Of a stretch of DNA of 31,503 nt, positions 1 through 6,777 are shown piece after piece. Both the position numbers and the translations under genes were made by a program. The stretch's first letter is position 1. Every line of letters begins with the position of its first letter. The notes beneath the pieces are model-generated. The model was not told where the DNA came from. It did no database searches and worked only from the letters and a program-made list of their open reading frames with translations. Origin of the DNA: Timburyella sp030842085 (GTDB taxonomy: Bacteria; Bacillota; Clostridia; Oscillospirales; Acutalibacteraceae); NCBI GenBank assembly GCA_030842085.1, contig JAUUSE010000020.1, positions 1 through 31,503 on the forward strand, read 5' to 3'.

Positions 1-831
1 GATATATTGTCTGCCATGGACTGGACCAAGGAAAACGGCGGAGAGTTTATAGAGATTGTGCCTCATCTTTTTACCGTTAACGGCGATGATGAGCTTATAA
101 GCAAAATCAACAGTAAATCTGCAGAAATTGGTTTGCCAATACTTCAGTACAGTGTACCCGGAAATGTGCTTAAAGATACTGAAAAGGAGTATGCAGAGGA
201 GATTGACAGGCTTAAGACGGAGATAGACACTGCGGCAAAGCTCGGCGCTAAGGTGGTAAGACACGACTTAGCACAAATTCCGAGCGCAGAATATGCGACA
301 ACGGCAAATTTTGAGAAAAATGTAGGCAGAATAATTGAAGCGGCCAAAGAGATAGCTGTCTACGCCAAAAAGTACGGTATAAAGACGTCAATAGAAAATC
401 ACGGCGTGTTTGTCAACCGCTGCGAGAACATTATAAGGATAGTAGAAGGCGTAGGCATGGACAATTTCGGTCTGACAGTAGATGTCGGCAATTTTGTCTG
501 CGTTGACGAGGACCCGGAAGCGTCGGTAAAAAGGTGTCTGCCATATGCGGTGTCGGTACACTTTAAGGACTTTTATCTGCGCAACAGATTTGCCATGCGT
601 TCATTTGCAGAGCATATGCAGAAATCCGGCCGTTATGGGCTTTCATATATGGGGAATTTCTGGCGCGGCGCAATAGTCGGCATGGGTGACCTTGACCTTC
701 TTGCCATAGCCGAAGCTGTAAAGTCATCTGGATATGACGGCGGCGTAACGATAGAGTTTGAGGGCATGGAGGACTGTTGTGAAGCATCCCGCATGGCAAT
801 GGAGAATACAAAGGCGCTGCTTGGCCTATAA
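1..831 (+). CDS. Sugar phosphate isomerase/epimerase, TIM-barrel (5' end outside window)
   Basis: The reading frame is open from the first base (Asp-Ile-Leu-Ser-Ala-Met before the internal Met), so the true start lies upstream and the gene is partial. The visible 277 codons fit the xylose isomerase-like TIM-barrel family (AP_endonuc_2). Several segments match the usual metal and substrate positions: VRHDL, SIENHG (Glu), LTVDVGNF (Asp), VHFKDF (His) and a C-terminal TIEFEG (Glu). Such enzymes isomerise or epimerise keto-sugars or inositol derivatives with a divalent metal. The exact substrate cannot be told from this sequence. A TTG at position 7 could be mistaken for the start, but no ribosome binding site can be seen at the edge. 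It stands alone at the window edge, with an inverted repeat and a terminator after it. Confidence 0.85.
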   Translation, partial: DILSAMDWTKENGGEFIEIVPHLFTVNGDDELISKINSKSAEIGLPILQYSVPGNVLKDTEKEYAEEIDRLKTEIDTAAKLGAKVVRHDLAQIPSAEYATTANFEKNVGRIIEAAKEIAVYAKKYGIKTSIENHGVFVNRCENIIRIVEGVGMDNFGLTVDVGNFVCVDEDPEASVKRCLPYAVSVHFKDFYLRNRFAMRSFAEHMQKSGRYGLSYMGNFWRGAIVGMGDLDLLAIAEAVKSSGYDGGVTIEFEGMEDCCEASRMAMENTKALLGL

Positions 832-860
832 TTTGGCGGATAACAAAGCTGGTTGCAGCG

Positions 861-904
861 TTAGTTATTGACATACCGGACAGCCATATACAGTCAATAA
901 CTAA
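861..904. repeat. 12-bp perfect inverted repeat after the isomerase gene
   Basis: The arms are TTAGTTATTGAC (861-872) and GTCAATAACTAA (893-904) around a 20-nt loop. The repeat starts 29 bases after the isomerase stop. There is no clean T-run after it, so it may be a 3'-end stabilising hairpin or weak terminator rather than a classic intrinsic terminator. Confidence 0.5.
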
Positions 905-935
905 TTGATATTTGATTATTAACAGACTTATATAT

Positions 936-976
936 TAAAAAAACAGCACCACTACTAAAAGCGGCGCTGTTTTTTT
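936..976 (-). terminator. Bidirectional intrinsic terminator between the isomerase and malic enzyme genes
   Basis: The arms are ACAGCACC (943-950) and GGCGCTGT (963-970), pairing with one wobble. An A-run lies on the left and a T-run on the right, so the hairpin can end transcription from both converging genes. It lies just after the malic enzyme stop codon on the minus strand. Confidence 0.8.
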
Positions 977-994
977 AACTAAATTTGCTTATAA

Positions 995-2167
995 TTATAT
1001 ACGAGCTACACCAGTATCTCTTGCAGCCTGAGCAACTGCCTTGGCAACAGCCTGAGCAACGCTCTTATCCAAAGCGCTCGGAATGATATAGTCGGCAGAG
1101 AGCTTGTCGTCCGTAACAAAGGCGGCTATAGCCTTTGCAGCGGCTATCTTCATCTCATCGTTTATGTCGCTGGCTCTAACGTCAAGCGCACCACGGAATA
1201 TGCCCGGGAAAGCGAGCACGTTGTTTATCTGGTTCGGGAAGTCGCTGCGGCCGGTGCCAACAACTGCGGCGCCTGCTTTCTTTGCAAGATCCGGCATAAT
1301 CTCCGGTACTGGGTTGGCCATCGGGAAGAGTATCGGGTCTTTGTTCATGCTCTTAACCATTTCTTCTGTTACGCAGCCGGGAGCAGAAACGCCTATAAAC
1401 ACATCCGCGCCCTTAAGTACCTCTTCAAGCGTACCCTTCCTCTTGTCAAAGTTAGAGATTTTAGCCATCTCTTCCTTCTCGGCATTGAGGTTGTCGCGGC
1501 CTTCGTATATAGCGCCGTGACGGTCACAGAGTATAACATCCTTAAGTCCCATTGACATGAGCAGTTTGATAATGGCGATACCCGCAGCGCCAGCGCCGCT
1601 GGTAACAACCCTTATGTCGTCTATCTTCTTGCCGGTGAGCTTAAGAGCATTAAGCATAGCGGCAAGAGTAACAACTGCCGTACCGTGCTGGTCGTCGTGG
1701 AATATTGGAATATCGCAAACTTCCTTAAGACGACGCTCAATTTCAAAGCAGCGCGGAGCCGATATATCCTCAAGGTTAACGCCGCCAAAGCTGCCGGCGA
1801 GCAGCGCAACAGTGTTAACAATGTCGTCAACGCTCTTTGAGCGTACGCACAGAGGAATAGCGTCAACGTCGCCAAACGCCTTAAAGAGGGCGCATTTTCC
1901 TTCCATAACCGGCATGCCGGCCTCAGGACCGATATCACCAAGTCCTAAAACAGCTGTACCGTCGGTAACAACCGCAACAAGATTTGAACGACGTGTGAGC
2001 TCATAGCTCATGTTTACATCCTTCTGAATTTCAAGGCATGGCTGTGCAACGCCGGGCGTATAGGCAAGAGACAAATCATCTCTTGTATTAAGGGGTGCGC
2101 GGCATATTACTTCAATTTTGCCTTTCCATTCCTTATGCTTTTTAAGCGATTCTGCAGCATAATCCAT
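995..2167 (-). CDS. Malic enzyme (oxaloacetate-decarboxylating malate dehydrogenase)
   Basis: Converts malate to pyruvate and CO2 with reduction of NAD(P). The protein is 390 aa, the short bacterial form without a C-terminal phosphotransacetylase domain. Visible motifs are the catalytic Tyr36 in YTPGVAQPC, Lys91 in the block ending MEGK, acidic residues Glu133-Asp134 and Asp158-Asp159 (FHDDQHGTA) for the metal, and a Rossmann glycine motif GAGAAG near residue 191. The Met at 2167 is chosen because AAAAGGAG sits just upstream; a longer frame to 2203 has no such site. It lies 102 bp downstream of a malate dehydrogenase on the same strand. This is the arrangement expected for a malate shunt that turns oxaloacetate and NADH into pyruvate and NAD(P)H. 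The cofactor cannot be fixed by eye. Confidence 0.95.
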   Translation of the reverse strand: MDYAAESLKKHKEWKGKIEVICRAPLNTRDDLSLAYTPGVAQPCLEIQKDVNMSYELTRRSNLVAVVTDGTAVLGLGDIGPEAGMPVMEGKCALFKAFGDVDAIPLCVRSKSVDDIVNTVALLAGSFGGVNLEDISAPRCFEIERRLKEVCDIPIFHDDQHGTAVVTLAAMLNALKLTGKKIDDIRVVTSGAGAAGIAIIKLLMSMGLKDVILCDRHGAIYEGRDNLNAEKEEMAKISNFDKRKGTLEEVLKGADVFIGVSAPGCVTEEMVKSMNKDPILFPMANPVPEIMPDLAKKAGAAVVGTGRSDFPNQINNVLAFPGIFRGALDVRASDINDEMKIAAAKAIAAFVTDDKLSADYIIPSALDKSVAQAVAKAVAQAARDTGVARI

Positions 2168-2198
2168 TGTAAAACAACTCCTTTTATTTTGGTAATAT

Positions 2199-2228
2199 AC
2201 CATTGCGATTTTTTATGAACACAATGGT
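2199..2228. promoter_or_regulatory. Candidate dyad in the leader of the malic enzyme gene
   Basis: ACCATTG (2199-2205) and CAATGGT (2222-2228) form a 7-bp inverted repeat with a 16-bp spacer, 32 bp upstream of the malic enzyme start. It could be an operator or a leader hairpin. It does not match the Rex consensus. Confidence 0.3.
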
Positions 2229-2269
2229 GTATATTCTTTCACAGCTGTAAAAACAGCATATTAATTAAA

Positions 2270-3205
2270 TTATATATCGAGTGAGGAAATAACACTCTTA
2301 AGTGCATCGGCACTGGCCTTAAGCTGGGCAACCTCACCGTCGGTAAGAGCCGGAAGCAGCGTCTTTGTCACGCCGTTTGCGCCGACAACATGCGGAAGGC
2401 TTACACATACGTCGCTTATGCCATACTGACCATCAAGATAATTTGAAACAGGAAGAACGGTCTTAGTGTCCTTAATTATAGCATCGCATATTTTTGCAAC
2501 CGACATGGCGATAGCATAGTAGGTTGCACCTTTCTTGCTTATTACCTGAGCACCAGCCTTGCGAACCTCGTCAAGTACCTTGTCGGTATCTATGTCGACA
2601 GATACTTCCTTGCAGTAGTCAAGCAGCGGAATACCCATGATATTGCTTACAGACCACGGGATAAAAGATGTATCGCCGTGCTCGCCGAGTACATAAGCGT
2701 TTATGCTTCTCGGATCTATTGCAAGCTTAGCAGCAAGGTTGTCCTGCAGACGCGATGTGTCAATAGTAGTACCTGAACCAATTATCTGGCTCTTATCTAA
2801 TCCAGAAAGCTTTGAGAAAGCATATGTTATAACATCAACAGGATTGCTTACAATAACATACACAGCGTCCGGGCAGACCTTTGTTATCTGCGGTATAACG
2901 TCCTTTGCTATATTTACGTTAGTCTGAGCCAAGTCTATGCGTGTCATACCAGGCTTGCGGGCTATACCAACTGTGGTAATTACAATGTCCGAACCCTTAG
3001 CATCCGGATAATCGCCGGAATATATATTTACCGGAGTTATATGTGAATTACCCTGAGAAATATCCATAGCCTCGCCCTCGGCCTTATCCTTGGCTATATC
3101 GATAAGGACGATTTCAGCCGCCATGCCTGACAGCGCGATAGTATACGCTATAGTAGCTCCAACATTACCTGTGCCAAGCACACATATTTTTTTCCCTTGT
3201 TTCAT
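2270..3205 (-). CDS. mdh: Malate dehydrogenase of the LDH-like family (malate rather than lactate specificity)
   Basis: NAD-dependent 2-hydroxyacid dehydrogenase, 311 aa, the usual length for the LDH/MDH family. The nucleotide fold shows GTGNVG (11-16) with Asp36 at the end of strand 2, typical for NAD. Catalytic residues are Asp149, Arg152 (DTSRLQ) and His176 (GEHGDTS). The specificity loop reads GIARKPGMTR, so the position called 102 in LDH is Arg (Arg83 here), the classic malate residue; lactate dehydrogenases carry Gln there. It could still be labelled L-lactate dehydrogenase by automatic annotation. The start at 3205 is preceded by AGGAGGA; an in-frame Met at 3238 lacks a binding site. 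The malic enzyme gene follows on the same strand, so the two probably act in sequence. Confidence 0.88.
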   Translation of the reverse strand: MKQGKKICVLGTGNVGATIAYTIALSGMAAEIVLIDIAKDKAEGEAMDISQGNSHITPVNIYSGDYPDAKGSDIVITTVGIARKPGMTRIDLAQTNVNIAKDVIPQITKVCPDAVYVIVSNPVDVITYAFSKLSGLDKSQIIGSGTTIDTSRLQDNLAAKLAIDPRSINAYVLGEHGDTSFIPWSVSNIMGIPLLDYCKEVSVDIDTDKVLDEVRKAGAQVISKKGATYYAIAMSVAKICDAIIKDTKTVLPVSNYLDGQYGISDVCVSLPHVVGANGVTKTLLPALTDGEVAQLKASADALKSVISSLDI

Positions 3206-3256
3206 ACAGATAGTTCCTCCTGATATATTAAAATTCATTTAACCGTAAACACATTT

Positions 3257-3285
3257 ATTCTATCATATATTTAGTTAAAAATAAA
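3257..3285 (-). promoter_or_regulatory. Possible sigma-A promoter of mdh (extended -10)
   Basis: On the minus strand the -10 TAGAAT (3257-3262) is preceded by TGA, giving an extended -10. The -35 TTTATT (3280-3285) at 17 bp is poor. Confidence 0.4.
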
Positions 3286-3362
3286 GCTTTTTTTACAGTG
3301 AAATCGCTATTTCTGCCTTTATTGAACAAATTCGTCCTCTTTGAATAATTTACAGAAAATTG

Positions 3363-3391
3363 TTGATTTCTTTTTTGTAAACTAATATAAT
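3363..3391 (+). promoter_or_regulatory. Sigma-A promoter of the PAP2 phosphatase gene
   Basis: -35 TTGATT (3363-3368), a 17-bp spacer and a perfect -10 TATAAT (3386-3391), 43 bp before the start codon. Confidence 0.75.
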
Positions 3392-3434
3392 TAAATTTAC
3401 ATAAAATCATTCAAATCGATGAAAGGACATTAAA

Positions 3435-4100
3435 ATGACAAAACAAACCAAGCTAATAATAATATCCGCCGTAAGTCTTATAATGTTTGCGTTTGTCTAT
3501 CTGCTTGTAAGTCTAGGCATAATAACAGATTTGGAAATAACGGCAGGAGAGTTTGCAAGGTCTTTAAGAAATGATATTGCCACACCCGTACTTATTGTCA
3601 TAACCAACATAGGCGATAAAATAATGATAACGGGCATTTGCCTTGTGTTTTTAATATGGTCGAAAACGCGCATGAAGCTTGGAGTACCGCTTGCCGCTTC
3701 ACTTATTATTTCTACAGTAATAAATCAGCTGCTTAAAAACATAATAGGCCGCCATCGTCCGGATGAAATATATCATATGGTAGAGGAGTCGGGATTCAGC
3801 TTTCCGAGTGGGCATTCCACAAGCAATACCGTCCTTTATATAACGATTATAATAGCTGCTTTAATATTTATGAACAGCATTAAGGGGAAAATAGCAGTAA
3901 CAATATTGTCCGCTTTTATGATGCTTGCCGTGATGTTCAGCAGAATGTATTTAGGAGTACATTTCTTGGGGGACATAATGGGCGGACTGTTTTTGGGACT
4001 GTTTGTTTCTTGCTCCGTTTATGCGGTGTGGCTTATAATTCTTAATAAAATTGATATCCATAAGGAAAAGAGGATAAAAGAGTCCCAAGTTTCACTGTAA
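3435..4100 (+). CDS. PAP2 family membrane phosphatase
   Basis: Integral membrane acid phosphatase/phosphatidate phosphatase of 221 aa with about six hydrophobic segments. All three PAP2 motifs are present: K-x6-RP (Lys101 to Arg108-Pro109), PSGH (124-127) and SR-x5-H-x3-D (Arg170, His176, Asp180). It probably removes phosphate from a lipid such as undecaprenyl pyrophosphate or phosphatidic acid on the outer face of the membrane; the sequence does not say which. The start is supported by GAAAGGA 9 bp upstream and by a near-consensus promoter. It is a single-gene unit, transcribed away from mdh and ended by a strong terminator, so nothing nearby points to its pathway. Confidence 0.92.
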   Translation: MTKQTKLIIISAVSLIMFAFVYLLVSLGIITDLEITAGEFARSLRNDIATPVLIVITNIGDKIMITGICLVFLIWSKTRMKLGVPLAASLIISTVINQLLKNIIGRHRPDEIYHMVEESGFSFPSGHSTSNTVLYITIIIAALIFMNSIKGKIAVTILSAFMMLAVMFSRMYLGVHFLGDIMGGLFLGLFVSCSVYAVWLIILNKIDIHKEKRIKESQVSL

Positions 4101-4218
4101 TTAAGTTATTAATAAGGCTTTTTAACAATATTTATGTCGATTTAAAAAGAAAAATAAAAAATTTTTATTTTTATAAAATCTTAAAAAACTGCATGAATAT
4201 TATGTTTTTAAGGATTTT

Positions 4219-4275
4219 AGTTGAAAAATAGGAGCAACAATTATACTTGTTGTTCTTGATTTTTCGACTTTTTTT
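4219..4275 (+). terminator. Strong intrinsic terminator of the PAP2 gene
   Basis: Two-part stem: AGTTGAAAAAT (4219-4229) pairs with ATTTTTCGACT (4259-4269), and inside it GAGCAACAA (4232-4240) pairs with TTGTTGTTC (4247-4255), each with one wobble. A run of seven T follows. Confidence 0.85.
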
Positions 4276-4326
4276 GATATATTATTACAGTGCATTTTGT
4301 TTCTTTACAAGATGTATATTCAACAC

Positions 4327-4364
4327 AAAAATGCCGAACGCTTTAATCAGCATTCGGCATTTTT
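4327..4364 (-). terminator. Terminator overlapping the 3' end of rex (bidirectional)
   Basis: ATGCCGAA (4331-4338) pairs with TTCGGCAT (4353-4360), with an A-run before and a T-run after. The rex stop codon (4343-4345) sits in the loop, so one arm is coding sequence. Confidence 0.8.
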
Positions 4365-5008
4365 GTCTGATTATAATATTTAGATGTTACACGATAACAA
4401 AGTGTCATCATACTGTCGCTTAAATGAACATTTTCAATAGGAATTTCCGGATGCATAACTGAAAGGTCATAGTGGCTGAAATTCCATATACCTTTTATTC
4501 CAAGAGATATAAGCTGGTCGGACAAATCCTTTGCGGCATCCTTAGGTACGCATAACACAGCGATTTGCGGTCTGAGCTCGCGGCAAAAATCGTCAAGGCT
4601 GTCAATATGTCTTACCGGCAACCCCCTTACAAGCTGGCCGCATATTGCTTCTTTATTATCAAATATACCTATAAGAGAAAATCCGCGCTTGTCAAATTCC
4701 ATATGCGTAGCTATTGCGCGGCCTAAATTTCCGGCGCCTATGACTATAGTCTTAAGCGAGGCATCAAGGCCTAATATAGACGCAATCTCTCGGTGAAGCT
4801 GCTCTACGTTATATCCATAGCCCTGCTGACCAAATCCGCCAAAGCAGTTTAAATCCTGCCGTATCTGACTGGCCGTAAGACCCATTCTGCGTGACAGCTC
4901 TTTAGAAGATATACGCTCCATTCCCATCGATTTTAAGTCGTCTAAAAATCGATAATATCTTGGCAGCCTTTTTATAACTGACATGGAAATATTCCCGTCG
5001 CGGTTCAT
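4343..5008 (-). CDS. rex: Redox-sensing transcriptional repressor Rex
   Basis: Homodimeric repressor that leaves its operator when NADH is high and so opens fermentation and NADH-oxidising genes. It is 221 aa, the usual Rex size. The N-terminal winged helix (about 9-80) holds the recognition segment MGLTASQIRQDL and the signature FGGFGQQGYGYNV. A Rossmann domain follows with GAGNLG (91-96) and Asp117 in IGIFD, and then the C-terminal domain-swap helix ending LCYRVTSKYY. The chosen start has AAAGGG 11 bp upstream; a second Met at residue 9 (MSVIKRLP, where many Rex proteins begin) is possible. It lies between mdh/malic enzyme and isocitrate dehydrogenase/aconitase, likely target pathways. I did not find a clear Rex operator beside those genes. 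Confidence 0.96.
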   Translation of the reverse strand: MNRDGNISMSVIKRLPRYYRFLDDLKSMGMERISSKELSRRMGLTASQIRQDLNCFGGFGQQGYGYNVEQLHREIASILGLDASLKTIVIGAGNLGRAIATHMEFDKRGFSLIGIFDNKEAICGQLVRGLPVRHIDSLDDFCRELRPQIAVLCVPKDAAKDLSDQLISLGIKGIWNFSHYDLSVMHPEIPIENVHLSDSMMTLCYRVTSKYYNQTKMPNAD

Positions 5009-5077
5009 ATATAATCAAACCCTTTATAGTTTATTCATGTAATAAAGCAGGCCGAAATACGAAGCACTGCCATTAAT

Positions 5078-5149
5078 AAGTGGACGGAATATCAGCGGTA
5101 TATTAATTCAGGCATAAATAATATTTATACTAAGCATTCTCGTCCACTT
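5078..5149. repeat. Inverted repeat between icd and rex
   Basis: AAGTGGACG (5078-5086) and CGTCCACTT (5141-5149) are perfect 9-bp arms 54 bp apart in the 197-bp gap upstream of rex. No T-run follows on either strand, so it is not a plain terminator. It may be an operator pair for looping or a structured leader. Confidence 0.4.
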
Positions 5150-5205
5150 TATGCAGTAAGTTTGCCGCCACGCTAAATTCGGCAGATATCGTCTGACCGA
5201 CGTAT

Positions 5206-6375
5206 CTATTTTGCGGCAAGCTTCATAGCCGTATCCATAACATAGTCGCCGAACTCGCTGCAGGTGCAGCCGGTGTCGCGCCCGGTTATGGAGATTTTCT
5301 TTTCTTCAAACATGCAGATATCAAGCGCTCTCTCAAGCAAATCCGCCTGCTTCTGATAGCCTATATGGCTGAGCAGCAGAACTGACGCGCGCAGCATTGA
5401 GCATGGATCTGCATACTTGTCTCTTCCTTCTTTAACCATACGCGGCGCAGAGCCGTGTATAGCTTCGAACATAGCATATTTCTTGCCTAAGTTCGCGCTG
5501 CCGGCCGTACCGACGCCGCCCTGGAACTCCGCCGCTTCGTCGGTAATAATGTCGCCGTAAAGATTTGGCAGTATAAATACCTTAAAATCAGTGCGGCGTT
5601 TTTCGTCTATCAGCTTTGCAGTGGTTATATCTATATACCAGTCGGTCGTGCGTATCTCAGGATAATCCTTTGCTATTTCCTGACATATCTTAAGGAACTT
5701 TCCATCAGTAGTTTTGACAACATTGGCTTTCGTTATTATAGATACGTGATCCTTGTGATTTTTACGCGCATAGTCGTACGCCATCTGAGCAATGCGGCGC
5801 GTACCCTCTGTAGTGGTGACAGTAAAGTCAATGGCAAGGTCGTCAGTGACATTAATGCCCTCAGAGCCCAAGGTATAAGAGCCCTCGGTGTTCTCTCTGA
5901 AAAATGTCCAGTCTATGCCTTTTTCCGGCACCTTTACAGGACGTACGTTCGCAAACAGGTCAAGCTCTTTCCTCATAGCGACGTTTGCACTTTCAATGTT
6001 AGGCCACTCGTCGCCTGCGCGCGGAGTAGTTGTCGGCCCCTTGAGTATAACGTGGCACTTCTTTATCTCATCGAGCACATCATCCGGGATAGCCTTGTTG
6101 TGCTTGACACGGTTTTCTATAGTAAGGCCTTCTATATCTTTAAACTCAACGCGGCCGGCCTTGACCTCGTCGCTTAGCAGGTATTTGAGCACTCTTGCCG
6201 ATTCGTTCGTGATAACCGGGCCGATACCATCGCCGCCGGCCACACCAATTATGATTTTATCAAGCTTGCTGTAGTCGATATACTCCTTGCTGGCGTTTAT
6301 CATTTCGACCCTTTTAAGCTGTCTTTCAAGCAGCTCTTCAAACTTTTTGCTGGCGTTTTTTATGTATTCTGTCAT
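5206..6375 (-). CDS. icd: Isocitrate dehydrogenase (isocitrate/isopropylmalate family)
   Basis: Oxidative decarboxylation of isocitrate to 2-oxoglutarate. The protein is 389 aa. Visible family features are GVAGGDGIGPV near residue 45, a substrate loop IESANVAMRKELDLFANVRP with the Ser/Asn and Arg pattern of isocitrate rather than isopropylmalate enzymes, FRENTEGSY with the catalytic Tyr, ITKANVVK with the catalytic Lys, NLYGDIITDEAA with the metal Asp residues, and EAIHGSAPR near the cofactor loop. NAD or NADP preference cannot be settled by eye. The start is supported by AAAGGA 9 bp upstream. Aconitase lies upstream on the same strand, so the two enzymes give citrate to 2-oxoglutarate, the glutamate-forming branch of the TCA cycle in anaerobes. 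Confidence 0.92.
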   Translation of the reverse strand: MTEYIKNASKKFEELLERQLKRVEMINASKEYIDYSKLDKIIIGVAGGDGIGPVITNESARVLKYLLSDEVKAGRVEFKDIEGLTIENRVKHNKAIPDDVLDEIKKCHVILKGPTTTPRAGDEWPNIESANVAMRKELDLFANVRPVKVPEKGIDWTFFRENTEGSYTLGSEGINVTDDLAIDFTVTTTEGTRRIAQMAYDYARKNHKDHVSIITKANVVKTTDGKFLKICQEIAKDYPEIRTTDWYIDITTAKLIDEKRRTDFKVFILPNLYGDIITDEAAEFQGGVGTAGSANLGKKYAMFEAIHGSAPRMVKEGRDKYADPCSMLRASVLLLSHIGYQKQADLLERALDICMFEEKKISITGRDTGCTCSEFGDYVMDTAMKLAAK

Positions 6376-6777
6376 AAAAATAGTCCTTTCTTATTTTTGT
6401 ATTTATAAGCTTAAAGCTAATTGAAGAAGTTATGCTTTGCTAAGATTGCCGCTGTGCCGTCAAAATCTGCTGAAAAGCGGCAGAGCAAATACTTTGCCAA
6501 ACCGCCAAGCAGATGTAAAGACTGTGCACCTATCTGCACCGGCGGCGTATAATAATCTAACCAGCTGCGCTTAGATTAAAATGGAGATACTTGACACATC
6601 ACCGTTTCATCAAAGACAGGCGCTTTATCTGCCGCCATACTGATATGCGTACTTTTGCCGAATATTGCGCATCTGCCGCGCCGGTGTGTCTGCGGCATAT
6701 TTCATTAATACACAGCGCAGCAGACGGATTTTGACTATAAGCTCTCGGCGCTTTAACAGAAGACAAAATGCATTTGC
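6376..6777. other. 402-bp gap between aconitase and icd
   Basis: No credible reading frame on either strand. It looks richer in G+C than most gaps here and holds short dyads such as GCCGCT (6448-6453) with AGCGGC (6476-6481). No strong promoter for icd is seen. It might be a structured spacer or a decayed gene; nothing decides between these. Confidence 0.5.

Noticed and set aside
1104..2006. Long open frames on the plus strand opposite the malic enzyme gene
   Set aside because: They are shadows of the minus-strand gene, with no family similarity and no binding sites.
2270..3205. L-lactate dehydrogenase as the name of this gene
   Set aside because: The specificity loop has Arg at the Gln102 position and the gene sits beside malic enzyme; malate is the better substrate call.
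2168..3434. Rex operators near mdh and the malic enzyme gene
   Set aside because: No close match to the TTGTTAA-n4-TTAACAA type consensus could be found by eye in the gaps.
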